A DNA stretch of 64,000 nt from Solanum dulcamara (taxonomy: Eukaryota; Streptophyta; Magnoliopsida; Solanales; Solanaceae). This document shows, one piece after another, positions 44,655 to 57,257 of the stretch (positions are counted from its first letter, which is position 1; each line of letters starts with the position of its first letter). The position numbers and the translations under genes are program-made. The DNA is taken from positions 34,286,001-34,350,000 of the forward strand of contig NC_077243.1 in the NCBI RefSeq assembly GCF_947179165.1, given 5' to 3'. Under the pieces are notes generated by a model. It searched no databases, was not told the DNA's origin, and saw nothing but the letters and a program-made list of their open reading frames with translations.

Positions 44655-47600
44655 TGTCACGACCCAACCCCGTAGGCCGCGACTGGGGTCCGACCTGGAC
44701 CCTCTTATGCGTATTTATAAACTACACTCAAGTTGAACCGTGTGTGAGATGATACTATACACAAAAACCTCAATAGTTTAAAACTTTTTCAGGTACCTAT
44801 AGCCTCTTTCATTTGTATCATATCATGAAAGGGCACGTGCCGATGAGGCTGCCATAACATAAAAACATTTACAACATGCCGTATAGGCACAACCGAAACA
44901 AACTTATAAACAACCTATATATACCTATGTCTACAGACCTCTAAGAATAGTAACAACAACATATGGCGGGATAGGGCCCCCACCGTAACCCTGAATGTAC
45001 AAATATATATTTTAAGTGACCAGTATCAAAAATTAGGCTCCAGAACAGTGAAGCACTTCCGACATAGCTAAGAGGAACTCCTAAGCTGATGGATCTCCAA
45101 AATGAACATCTATACCTGCGGGTATGAAATGCACCCCACCCCCCTCCCCCCTGAGAAAAGGGGGGTCAGTACGATATATGTACTGAGTATGTAAAGCATA
45201 ACACATCATAACTGAGACTATGACTGAAATAGAGATGCAGGGGATAAGTATAACAATTAACAAGTTACTGTACCTGCACCTTAAGACACGTAAATCATAC
45301 ACATCATCATATGTTGTGCCCATCCCTCTAGTGAACTCGGTGTTATAATCATATTCTCATATTCACATGCCATCATATCATCAGGCCTTTCATTTCATCA
45401 TATCATCATATACGGTATCATATCCTCGTATACGGTATAATCTTACCACATATGTTATTGTATCACATCCGGTTCATTACGGGGCTCGGGGTCACAACGT
45501 ATCACTCTAATCTCATATGCATGCCTACATAAAGTATCCGGCCCTTTAGTGAGGGACTCGGTGAATGGAGTGGTGTACGTCTATAGCGTACCATTATAAT
45601 ATACATACCGTACCCGGCCATCTAAGGAGGGACTCGGTGTTCCTTCCTTATTTTGCCACATATACTATCATATTACAGCCGGCCCGGGACTCGGTGAATA
45701 ATCGTATCGTCATAACATATAACATATATCACACCTCACATACGACATCATCTCCTCGTGCGTGGAACTATACACATCCAGCCTGGGACGCGGTGAAAGA
45801 AGTAGTAAAGCTGCGCCCGACATAATATCCGACCCATCGTGGGACGCGAAGAAAGAAGGGTTACACCATGCACAAGTAGAGTAGTGAGAAACCATATGCA
45901 ACTAAGTCCTTATCTGAGACTCGATGAAACTGTCAAGTGAACCGTCACCTGAAGACCAGAAAGGTACTTATCCGAAGTGCCCTTTAGATGTCATTAGGCT
46001 TACATCAGTTGGGGCCTCAAGAATCATAGACATGCATCAAGACAATGCCACATAGCTTATGCAATCAGAAATATGGTTTATGCAATCAAAGACACAGTTA
46101 TACAATCAGAGACACAGTTATGCAATCAGAGACATTGATCGTTCAGAGCCTTCAAGGAAAGGAGCTTGTATCTCCACTTACTATTCACTATATAGCAGGC
46201 TCGGGAATAATGGCTTGACTACTTTCAGACTCTAAATGGTCAAAAGTGACTACAAGTCACGAGTTACACTCAGAGTTCATAAACTGAATTACCTCTAAAC
46301 CCATATCATATATCATTTCACTTAAAAGTTAAGTCATCCTAAAGGAAAGAAGAAATAGGCTTTATATGTACTAGTTTCCATCACATAGAAGACTTAAAGG
46401 CAATGACTCAGCTATTACAGGAGTTCTAATATCAAGAAGTAAACGAGAGTCTCGACTCATACTCAGGCATTTATGAATGGATTAAATCCCAAATATCATA
46501 TTCATATCATTTATAACTTATATCTAAGATATGCCAAAAGAAAAGAGAAATAGCTCTACATACTTATTCCAAAAATACGCCAAAAGAAAGCTTCACATAC
46601 CTTGTCTGAGTTATTCCTTATCCTGTTCTCCTCGTCGTCCTTTGAACCTATTAAATAGGAGAGTAATATGTATATCAACTCTTCTTAATTTTCCAGTATC
46701 TTAGGTTACACCTTAATATTAATGGAATCTATTTCCTTAGTCGTTTCCTCGACTAGTTCTTTAGTTTGTTAAGGCGTTAACGAAAATTGGGCAGCACCTC
46801 CCCTATAATGTGCCCTATCCGAATTTCCAACCATGTCCTTAGAACCTGCATCCAACCAAAAATACAACCAGCATCCCATACATATACATATTATGACAAC
46901 ATTACACAATGTAAACCCCCAACAATTTACTCGAACTAAGATACCCAAACTAGAGTTTTAATCTTTCTTTCGCGAATCTTTTAATTGCAAAGCGGAGGGT
47001 CGTGTGGCTGCAAAACGAAGCTCCACCACCTCATTTAGAGAACTTTTAGACTCTGCAACACGCCACAACACAACCATCAGCAGCCCCCACGCGCACAACA
47101 CCTTATTTCGACAACAATTCACTTCTAGCGACTCCAATTTAGTTTATTCCGAATGCTGAACTTTTCAACCCTTTTCCCCAACTTCCATCAGCCCCTAAGG
47201 TGTGTAATACACCCTAATTTAACATCATAAACTTCAAATTATAGGGGAAGAACTTACCTTTCCCGAAATTGGCTAAAACTTGCCAAAATCGTGCCTCAGA
47301 ATTTGTTTTACGTGCTGAATCGTTGTGGCAGCTTGCTGTCTGATTTTTGCTGCACCAAATCCTAATTTTATACTACTAATACTTCCATATCATTGTATTA
47401 TACACTAATTAATTAATTTACGGAATGAAAACGGGACTTACCTATTTTTTCTCCCAAGCCGTCGAGATTTTCTCCTTAGCTCTTAGGTTTTTTTTTTACG
47501 TTGCTTGCTGGAAATTTGTGAATGAACTGAAGCTTTTTGGATACATATCAACTTATATGGGTGGTCCCAAGGGGTGACATGTGTCATCCCCTAAGGGGGA

Positions 47601-48117
47601 CACGTGTCAAGCCCCTATTGGGCCACCGTATCCATGCATTCCATGTGGGGATGCCACGTGGCAGTGGGGCCCACCTCCCCCAAGCAGGTGGGTCACCTAC
47701 TTGACCCCAAGCAGGTGGGTAACCTGCTTTCTTAGGTGCTGCCACATGTCACCCTCCCATTGGTTGCCCCGCACAATTTTTTTTCCTCCTCGTGGGTTCG
47801 TAATCTCGTTCGTAATCTCGTCTCACTCTAAGAGCCTATGAAACCCTTGTTATGTAAGCTTGGTATGTAATCAAGTAACTCACGTATGTAAGACTTCTAA
47901 CTTAGTAGCTTACGTAGATAAGTCGAGTCCTACGACCCGTTACTTGGCCTCCAACTCCTTCCTACTTCTCTTGACCCTATTTCCAACCTTCCCTACCATG
48001 GGTTGTCACATTTTCCCTTCTTAGAGTTATTCAATATGGTCGTAACTTAAGTAGCTCACATAATAGCTTCTAAGTAACTTAAGGAACCTTCCAAGTTCAA
48101 AGATGTGGGGTGTAACA
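44655..48117 (-). mobile_element. Element E, 5' LTR
   Basis: 3,463 bp, almost identical to the 3' LTR. Visible differences include a C-rich indel near 45130-45150. A TATA-like CCATATAAG on the - strand at about 47552-47560, roughly 560 nt from the LTR start, matches in place the TATATATATA of element G (59213-59222) and is the likely promoter. Confidence 0.9.
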
Positions 48118-48312
48118 ATTTTCCACTTCTCCACTTCCAAATTTGATAAGATTCCCATAGACTTATGACTGAGGGCATCAGCTACTACATTCACCTTTCC
48201 TGAATGGTACAGAATATCCACATCATAATCTTTCATCAACTGAGCCATCGGCATTGTCGTAGATTCAACTATTTCTGCCTGAAAATATACTAGAGATTCT
48301 TATGATCTAAAT
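48118..48312 (-). pseudogene. Element D RNase H remnant
   Basis: The - strand reads LDHKNL.YIFRQK.LNLRQCRW then MKDYDVDILYHSGKVNVV and ADALSHKSMGIL, the conserved end of gypsy RNase H. It stops at the ATTTT duplication of element E and resumes as the integrase linker at 37713. It is cut at its upstream end (48313) by another LTR. The rest of element D (RT, protease, gag, 5' LTR) is not in the window. Confidence 0.85.
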
Positions 48313-49290
48313 TGTCACGATCTTGACCCGCCATGATTGTCACCACACTAACCCTATGATGAGAGAACCATTATTACAGTCTAAACTAAAATTATTTGCA
48401 AAATATAAGACATTTAAAGATGCAGAAGTATGTTTAGTACTAAAAAAAACTGAGTTCCCATAAACTCAAAAATGTCTAGTCATCAACCCAAAACATACTA
48501 AATTTAACTCCTAGGAACTAAAAGTCGATTATACCAAAACTCTCGAAAATTATCAAGTCTAGGGACGGGAATGCAATCCCAACAAGTCATAAAATAAATA
48601 ATGTTTAAAATCAAGTCCGGAAAGAAGGACGAGAGTAGGAAGAGTCCATGGCAGCCTTAAGGAATGGCTCACCCTTAAAATCAGGCAGCTAACAGTCTTT
48701 TATGCAAGGTCTCTCTGCACCCAGTTGAATATATCCCATACTCAACAAAGATAGAGAAAGTGTATTATCAGTACACAAAAATAATAGTGTACTGGTAGGA
48801 TCATGCGGCTAGCCAACGGTAAGACATGAACAAGTAAAATATAGTACAGTAAATATATATATACACAATAGACTCAACCAATATCATCCCTAATCAGTAC
48901 TCACCATTGTCACAACTCATCATTATCAATAACATGCAATTTCATATAAGGGTCCTCTCATGGGACTTGCAATCACAAGTGTATGTATCAAAACATGAAA
49001 CTCGGTCTAGGGTTGTGTCGGAACATGACACCCGATCTAAATATGTATTGAAATGTGACTTCTAATCTAAATGTGTGTCGGACTATGATTATGAGTTTTA
49101 GGAATCAAATTACAAGTGTAAGGAGTAATTTACTTACCTTTGGCATAAAATATGGTAGAAACCAGCAAGAATTCGCCCTAGGTTGATTATGGTCTCTTGA
49201 TGTATTGCATATTTATGAAACTTTTGATGCTCAAAGTGGTGAATTTGTGTGCGTTGTAAGAATATATCTATAGACATGATGTGTGTTTTG
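48313..49290 (-). mobile_element. LTR fragment F, inserted in element D
   Basis: Starts (on +) TGTCACGATCTTGACCC, a usual end of a gypsy LTR on the - strand, after TAAAT. The right boundary is unclear. Features such as AGTGTACTGGTAGGATCATG and CGGTCTAGGGTTGTGTCGGA units (48995-49085) are LTR-like. No coding sequence. Confidence 0.5.
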
Positions 49291-50872
49291 TTTATGTTGT
49301 AGAAAAACTAAGTCGAGAATGAGTTTGGATGATTTTTGTATGTATGAGTTGTGTTTTGCTGGGGATTGAGGAATACAAGCCTCAGCATGGACCGTAGTGC
49401 CTTCCAAGGGCCGTGGTGGTTGGCGTAGTGCTGATAAGAGAAGGGAGCTGTGTTGGAGGATTTGATGAAGTATAACTCCATGGAACCTACCACGAACAAT
49501 AGTGCCTTGCATGGGTCGTGGTGGATGTCGTAATGTTAACTTGGTGAAAAAGGCTATTGTTACAAATTTTAGCCAAGTGTAACTCCACAGAACCCATCAC
49601 GGTCCGTAGAGTCCACTATAGACCGTGTTGTTGGATCGTAAAGGCTGAGGGAATTAATGGGAGAATTGGCCAAGGCAATCACCATAAACTCCAGTATAGA
49701 TCGTATTTAGAATCACGGGGTATGATGATTACCAATGAAAAGGTCAAGGTTTACTCAGGTGAAGAAGCCAAGTTAAACATCATGGAAGCAGGACCATAAA
49801 CCGTTAACTCAAGTACGGTCCATAATAACCCAACATGAAAAGTGTCGACTTACGTTTCCCTAGTTTGTTTAGGATTTGGTTTTGTATTTTTATAAATACC
49901 CTAATTTATTTTATTTTTAGGGTTCCGCATTTTATTAGTTTTTTGAGTATTTTGTGAATATATTGAAGATACACTCTACTATTTTTGGAGATTGATTTTT
50001 GAAATATCATTCCGATTTTCATTCTTGATTCGTGGTTCATGTGTTTGATTCAAGGTTTACTTGTTCATTCGCATAAGTATTGATTCATGAATTCTAAACA
50101 AATTCTTGTTTCTTTACTTACAATTATGAGTAGCTAATCCCATAACTAGGGTTATGGTAACCATGACGACTTAACTAAAATAGGCAAAACGTAGGATTGA
50201 TATTCATGATTTATTTTTACATGTATTGTGATTTCTTCATTTAAAAATCTTTCTTAGTGAGTGCACGCATTAAGAACTTACATGTATTCATTACTTGCTC
50301 GGGAGGGAGGTAATGATTAGAAAAGGACTATCACAACAATAATTTGAAGAGTCTGACTTTGAAAGAAGGGATAAACTTCATTAAGTTACTTGAGACCGGA
50401 AGGAGATAGTACTCTGGGATCTAGAGCGAAGCTTAGTAAAGCATACATTTTGAGACCGGAAGGAGATGAATGAGATATGTCTAAGAAGGTCCGGGAGGTG
50501 AATTAGATGATATCTAACTCTCTAGATTTTGCATGCAATCCATTGAACGATATCATGAATACGAGTCATCTATTAAGTTACATGTCATGGGGAACACAAT
50601 CCTATCTAAATTCTCATATTGTTCACAACGTAATTGTTAGTTACTTTGCTAAAACATCATTAAGTTATTAGTAAATTAAACAACAAACCCCCCCCCCTTT
50701 TTACTTTATGCATCTTTATTTTTAGGAAGTAGTAATTACAAGTAAATAGTTATAGGTACTAGAACTTGTTTCAACCTATTCCTTATGGGTTCAACCCCGA
50801 CTCTTAATTGGGTAAAATATACTGTTAACGATCATCTATATCTCTTTTGAGAGGTATAATTGAGCGTTATCA
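49291..50872 (+). mobile_element. Athila/Tat-like LTR
   Basis: A + strand LTR ending GAGGTATAATTGAGCGTTATCA followed by AAAATGGCG. The last bases fit the start of the Athila-type primer site (TGGCGCC...). It contains CCGTGGTGG/CACGGTCCGTAG-type palindromes (49380-49830), a TATA box and a 'GAGACCGGAAGGAGAT' motif repeated at about 50392 and 50451. The left boundary is approximate. The downstream gag is absent because the sequence folds back at 50873. Confidence 0.5.
49891..49898 (+). promoter_or_regulatory. TATA box of the Athila/Tat-like LTR
   Basis: TATAAATA in the context TATAAATACCCTAA, about 0.98 kb before the LTR end. Typical for a pol II LTR promoter. No other core element judged. Confidence 0.5.
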
Positions 50873-51305
50873 AAATGGCGCTCAATTATACCTCTTAAAA
50901 GAAATGTATACAATAGTTAGCAGTATATTTTACCCAACTAAAAGTCGGGGTCGAACCCACAGGGAATACGTTGAAACAATTCTATTAGCTATCACTATTC
51001 AGTCATAGTAGCTATTTCTCAAAAATAAAGATGCATAAAGTAAAAGTAGGGGGATTTGGTTGTGTTTCAGAAATAAAATAATAATGCGGTGAAAAATAAA
51101 CAACATTGAAGTTATAAACTATATGAATACTAGATTAGGATTGTATTCACTATGACCTGTAAGTTAATAGGCTAATCGTAGGATTGATATTCATGATTTG
51201 TTTTTGCATTAATAGTGATTTCTTCATTTAAAGATCTTTCTTAGTGAGTGCACGCATTAAGAACTTGCCCGTATTCATTGCTTGCCCAGGAGAAAGGTAA
51301 TGAGT
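50575..51305. repeat. Forward-reverse-forward rearrangement at LTR end
   Basis: Left arm 50575-50866 and right arm 50879-51167 are inverted copies with a 12-nt loop. Paired landmarks include TTTATGCATCTTTATTTTTA with its complement, and the stretch around AATTGAGCG/CGCTCAATT. Immediately after the inverted arm, 51170-51305 repeats 50180-50316 in direct orientation (shared GTAGGATTGATATTCATGATT and TTAGTGAGTGCACGCATTAA). Beyond 51305 unrelated LTR sequence begins. Confidence 0.8.
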
Positions 51306-52768
51306 TGGAAATTGAAATTCCCATCGCGGGTCCCATAATCCATTTTTAGACTCAATTTTGGGTCTGTTTCCAAAAAATATGAATTTAGTGTCAAAATATT
51401 TGTATTGACGAGATGATCAATATTTTGATAGTGTGGAGGCATTGGAGTCATTTTTGGAGCAAAAACCTACTGGGAAGTGGGCTTAGAGAGCACGTGTTCG
51501 ATTTTAAGGTAGCCTGCGGTCTCCTTTCTTTTGATTGAGCTTTTGGAGATAGTGTATAGCATAAATTTCATTTGGTTTGGATTGTATATGATGAGTCAAG
51601 CTTGATTCCTATATCTATGGTTCTTTGTTCCGGTGTGAGCCCTAGACTAGGTTGCCTTTATGAGACTTCTAATCTAGTTGGTAAGACTCTGATGGTTTGT
51701 TCGATGTTTATGGTGATAGGAGGATTTGTACCTTAGGACTGATTTTGGGATGAAAATTAGTTAATATAGCCATTGTTTGCCGGAATTTATGAGGCTTAGT
51801 ATCCTTTACTATTGTAGCAACTTTCTTGAAGCTTTGTGAGTAGTGATTTCCACCCGGTTATGCTTGTGATCTACTGTCGGATCCCAATTCTAGTTTTAGA
51901 GCTAGAATTCCCTATGCTTTCTTATTGCCATTTGGCAGGGCTAGTTATGGTTGTATTCTCGGGGTTGTACTCCCTGTTGGATCTAGAGGTTTTGATTGGC
52001 TAGCTGAGCACCATTTCTTCACTTTTGTCCTCCTTATTACCTAGTTAGGGTTTAGTTCCCTTTTGGTCCTTGTTGTTGAGTTAGAGGAGTACATTTGAGC
52101 CGTAGGCCTTGGTTAGAGGTCAGTTATATGTGCTAATCCTGTTTCTATGCTCTAGAGGGTAAGGTGTTTATGGATTCATTATTGTATATGATTGTGTGTG
52201 TTGTTTGGGTGCTGGTGATGGCGTGCATTGCATTGGACCATTGTTTTCTCATGGATGTAGTCGACCATAGTGCATGCATTGGTTTTTGACATTGATTTGA
52301 GAAAGCTGCTTTGTAACCCAAACTATTTTATACTGATTTTTGAATGGGGGTCGTACTACCTTTATTACTACAATTTTCAGTGGACTGGAGGCATTGAGGA
52401 TGGGCTCATTTTGTGATATTAATTCGAGGCATCGAGGATGCGCTCATTTTATTATATTGATTTAAGGCATCGAGGATGCGCTCATTTCATGATATTGGCC
52501 TGGCTGTAGAGAGTTTTGACCTTTTCTATATTGATTTGACTATTTATCTCTAATCATCACGGCATAGCAGATTTTATGATTGGATACTGATTGATATAAT
52601 ACGTAGATCGGGACTAAGCAGGTATATAGGTGTGTTCGCGAGCCCTCCATGGCGATTCCATAGAGACACATAGGTCCTACTTCCTGACCAAGACTGGAAA
52701 TAGGTGTATATATCTTGGTATGAGGCACTTGGCACTAATGGTACTATTGGTTTTATTTCATGGATCTC
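51306..52768 (+). mobile_element. A-family LTR fragment (+)
   Basis: Matches element A's LTR (8850-9060: ATAATTC/ATCC, ACCCAATTTT.G.TC, GACGAG.T.ATCAATATTT) and, inverted, element H at about 53690-55000. Both ends are truncated. It stops exactly where H starts. Confidence 0.65.
52385..52500. repeat. ~47-bp tandem repeat (GGCATCGAGGATGCGCTCATTT)
   Basis: Three units of AGGCATCGAGGATGCGCTCA plus spacer in the + LTR. The inverted H LTR has three related units at about 53938-54035. Confidence 0.75.
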
Positions 52769-55700
52769 TATCACGATCTGATATCTCAAGTTATGATGAC
52801 ACCTACTATCAACCCACCAGTAGGTAAGCATAACCCCAAAGTCAGAAATCATAGGCAATGGATTATCATAAGCGGAAGAAAAGAAATGAATAATAATAAG
52901 AAGAAATGATGAATGAGATAAATACAACAAGATAACCCCTAAGACCTGATATCAGTCTAAAGTCGAGCTACTAAACTAAATAAAAGAGGGTACAAGGTTT
53001 ATACATATACAATAATAGTAATAATAATATAGACTATGTATGAATACCAAATAAAGACTAATACAGGCCTAAAATAGAAGGAGACAGGCAACTCCAAATG
53101 CCAAGAGCTCAGCCACGTCTCCAAAACCCAAGAGCTGCTCCGCATGATATCGAAATCAATAGTGAAAACCCGTACTATGATCTGTAGGGTGTAGAAGTGT
53201 AGTATGAATATCAATAGGTGGCATTCAGTAGGCATTGACCGACTGCACTCCAAAAATAAAGCAAGTATAAAGAATATGTAAGCAAAGAGTATATATCACA
53301 AGTAACTATCAGGAATAATACGGAAACCTGCAATAAGAAATATTTAATATAAGATGAATAAGTGAAAACATACAAACAGAACTAAACACAGATATCACAT
53401 CAAGGTCCAAAGGACCGTATCACCAAATCCCTTCACAAAAAGATGAATAAATAAGAACAAGAGCAGTAACTACTTTCAAACAAGAGACAACCCTTTATAC
53501 TGCCACAAGTTCGCAAATAGTAATTCAATACCTCCCAAGCCCCTGTGTGCCTAGAAAGTTCACTCACGAATAGGTAAACCTGTACGGGATACCATACTAC
53601 CAAAAGGTACAAACAACTATGCTGGTAATAGGCAATGCATATATATATGAAAGTAATGTAGTAAAATCAGTAGTACCATCTATGCCAAGTGCCTCATACC
53701 AAAATATATACACCTACTTCTAGTCCCGGCCAGGAAGTAGGACCCATACGCCTTTCTGAAATCACCATGGGGGGCCCGAGAACACCCTTATATACCTGCC
53801 TAGTCCCGATCCAGGTTTAATATCAATCTATATCCGATTATAAAAATTTGCTTTATTGCGATGACCGAAGATAAATAGTCAAATCAATATGGACAGGGTC
53901 GGAAATCTCTACGACCAGGATAGTATCAAAAAATAAGTGCATCCTTGATGCCTCAAACCAATATAATATAAAGAGCGCATCCTCGATGCCTCAAATAAAT
54001 ATCATAAAATGAGTGCATCCTTGATGCCTCCAATCCACTGAAAATACTAATAGTAAAGGTAGTACAACCCCCATTCAAAAATTAGTATAAAATAGTTTGG
54101 GTTACAACCTAGGTTTCGCAAATCAATGCCAAGAACCAATGCATGCACCGATATCGACTACATCCATGAGAAAACAATGATCAAATGCAATACATGCCAT
54201 TATCAACACCCAAACAACATGCACAATCACATATAATAATGACTCTATAAGCACCTTACCCTCTAAATCATGCAAACAGGGCTCACAAATACAACTGACC
54301 TCTACTCAAGGCCTAAAGCTCAAATCTACTCCTCTAACTCAATCACATATCCCAAAGGGAACTCAACCCTAACTGGGTAACAAGGAGGAGGAAAATAATT
54401 AGGAAATAGGTGATCAACTAGTCAATCAATACATCCAGATTCACCTGGGAAATATCACCTCGGGATTCAAAACCATAGATAGCCCCGCAAAACAACAACA
54501 GGAAAGCATAGGGAATTTTATCTATAAATTTAGAAAGTGGGATCCAACATCAATTCACCCGCCTAACAAGGTGGAAATCTCTACACTAAGGCTTCAAGAT
54601 AGGTGCTATAATAGTGAAGGACACTAAGTCTCATAACTTTTGGCTAACAATGGCTAAATCTACTAAGTCTCATCCTGAAATCAATCCTAAGGCGCAACTA
54701 TGCCAATCATCATAAACGCCGAACAAGCCACCTCAAATGGGCTAATCAAGGCCAAACTAAGGCATAATTTTGATTGAGCACATGTGCTCCAAGTCCACTT
54801 CCCGATAGCACTTCGCTCCAAACATGACTCCAAATGCCTCCACGCTATCAAAATGTTGATCATCTCATCAATACAAATGTTTTGACACTGAAATGTATTT
54901 TTTGGAGATGGATCCAAAATTGGGTCTAAAACAGAATTATGGGACCCGCTATGAGAATCTTGAAAATGACTCTATCAAAATGTTTTAAACGTAGTATTGA
55001 GCTTGTACCCCAAAATAGGGTAAATATCGAAGCACAAAACTTGAGAAAACAACCCAACAAATAATTTCACCATTAAAGTCCTAACTAAGCTTGGGCAGCC
55101 CCTTTGGGGAAAAATTTACCTCAAACCATCGCCTTTCACACTTCCCCAAACCTACCAACACATACCCACAATCAATACGAACCCACCGAACTTGGAATCA
55201 CCCAAATTGGAGCTCCCTAGCTCTAAAAATTGCTAAAAGAGGGAATGGTGTCTAGGCTGGTCAAGTCCGTCTTGTAACTTAAAGACTATACGATATTGTC
55301 CTTCGTAATTGCAGAAGATTGGGTCGCGATCTCTATACTCAGATTAAATTTCCATCGTGATCAAGGGAGGCACTTCGCGAATGAGAAGGGTAAGCATACC
55401 TAACCATTGCGATCGCGGACAAGACCTCACAATCGCGTAGGTAAGGATGGATAGACTTCGCAAATTCGACCACCAAGGCTCACGATCACGAAGGGCAATA
55501 GTGCTTGCACCAGAAGGTGCTACAGCAACTCAACTTTGAGCTTTGAACAAGCTCCTATGGGGTAATCAGAATTTGTTCGGAATTCCATGCGCACAAATGG
55601 ATTATGCTACCCCACTAAATTCGATGTTCCATACTCAATATTATAGTTAAAATTTCCTTTCAAGGTCGCTTTGATAAAATGTGGGTCCCATACCTAAACC

Positions 55701-56199
55701 TATTTTTTGCCAATTCTACATGGAGGCTCAAAATGAGACCAAAAGCCTCGGGACATGAATGAAAGATCATTCTAGACCAAACTCGATATTCCAGAGCTAA
55801 CCGCACTGATAAAATTTTAATCCAAGCATGTTTTCCAAAAATGTTGACCAAAGTCAACCTTAGGCCAAATTTTCAAAGGCTAAAGTGGCAAATAGCCTCA
55901 AAATCGCATTGATTGCCTTGATATTCATGTCAACCATGCTACTAGCCTAATTTAGCCATTTCAGAGTTGATAGAACCATCAAAATTCCATTCTTAGGTCA
56001 TCTTCTTAGAGTTTTGACCAAAGCCAATTGTTTAAACTCTAAGAGTTCTAAAATAATAAAACAGGCATAAAACCCAAATGAATGACCGGGTGACTGAACT
56101 GTCAGTGCCAGCAAGTCATAAATGGCTTGGGGTTGCTACATGAAAGCTCTAAACCATGAAAAGATTAAAAAAATGAAAATGACCTTGAGGGTGATTACA
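52769..56199 (-). mobile_element. Element H, 3' LTR (A family)
   Basis: About 3.43 kb. The LTR start on the right reads (- strand) TGTAATCACCCTCAAGG after a PPT-like stretch with AGTAGTGGATGT. It ends at the left with GATCGTGA. At 55310-55510 it has GCGATCGC/CTTCGCGAA-type palindromes, preceded by GCACCTTCTGGTGC, at the LTR site where B carries TCGCTTAAGCGA units. Confidence 0.75.
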
Positions 56200-56374
56200 A
56201 CATCCACTACTAAAAGGAATTTCGTACTCGAAGGTCAAAGAATAGAAAAGAATCCATGTACGTAAAAAGATTAGAAGATAGTCCCACAACCTCCTCCAAA
56301 GCTTTAGGCACCTTCTCAGGTCAGGTAAAGCCCACCCAAAATTTAGGCTAAAATAAAAACTCAAATTTACTTTT
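56200..56374 (-). mobile_element. Element H internal end with PPT
   Basis: 175 bp of internal sequence, cut by element G. The - strand begins, from the G junction, AAAAGTAAATTTGAG and ends in the PPT. Too short to identify a protein; the 71-codon frame 56149-56364 overlaps the LTR. Confidence 0.5.
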
Positions 56375-57068
56375 TGTCATGACCCAACTCCGTAGGCCGT
56401 GACTAGGGTCCGACCTGGACCTCCGTATACAAAATTATCAACTATAAGAACTATACATAAGAATCCAGATGGTGATAGAAAATTCATCTGCATATAGCCT
56501 CTTTCATTTGCATCATGTCACGCAAAGGCATGTAAGCCGACAAGGCTGTCATTAGGAAGGGGACATTCTGAAACATAAGTCGCACTAGTACAACTGAACC
56601 ATATATGGCTAGATCACATTTACACACACCTACACACATGTCTACAGACCTCTAAGAATATCAATAGTAATGTATGAAAGGACAGAGCCCTGTCGTACCC
56701 TTGGATAAATACATATATCACTATATCTTCACCCAAAAGGCTAGGCTCCAGGACAATGGAGCACTTTCAAAATGGTTGAGCTGAAATCCATAGCCAGTGG
56801 ATCTCAGAAATAAGTACCTGGACCTGCGAGCATAAAATACAACCCTCCCCCCCTTCCCCCCTCTCCTCTGAGGAAAGAGGGTCAGTACGATATATGTACT
56901 GAGTATATAAAGCATATCAATTCATAAATGAAGTCACATCTGAAGTAGATATCCAAGAAACAAATATGATACTCGATAAGGATTTGTACTTGTGTCCTAC
57001 GAGACAAATTGTGCACATCGTTATCATACCTCAACACCACATCTTCATATTATATCATTGCATACATA

Positions 57069-57257
57069 TACCATACCTGGACCATTATGGGACTCGGTGT
57101 CATCACATTATCATGTAGTGTACCCGGCCCTTTATGGGACTCAATATTATTATATCATTATATATCGTACCCGGCCCTTTATGGAACTCGGTGTCATAAT
57201 CATCATAAACCGTACCTGGCCCTTTTTGGGACTCGGTGTCATAATCATCCTATTATC
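57069..57257. repeat. 45-52-bp tandem repeat in G LTR
   Basis: Four units of TACCCGGCCCTTTATGGGAC then TCGGTGTCATAATCATC. The E LTRs carry irregular relatives (38586-38850). The GGCCC..GGGAC part can form a short hairpin. Confidence 0.8.

Larger units (their letters stand above)
37714..48117 (-). mobile_element. Element E: young 10.4-kb non-autonomous gypsy element with 5S insert
   Basis: Complete element with perfect ATTTT target duplication (37709-37713 and 48118-48122), LTRs of 3,451 and 3,463 bp, a perfect PBS and a G-rich PPT. The internal region is only 3.49 kb. On the - strand it keeps an integrase next to the 3' LTR, but I find no gag, protease, RT or RNase H; that space is non-coding. 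The LTRs differ by only a few percent by eye, so this is the youngest insertion in the window. It disrupted element D between RNase H and integrase. Confidence 0.9.

Noticed and set aside
52574..52930. 118-codon - strand ORF
   Set aside because: It spans the junction of two inverted LTRs. A real gene would not cross that boundary.
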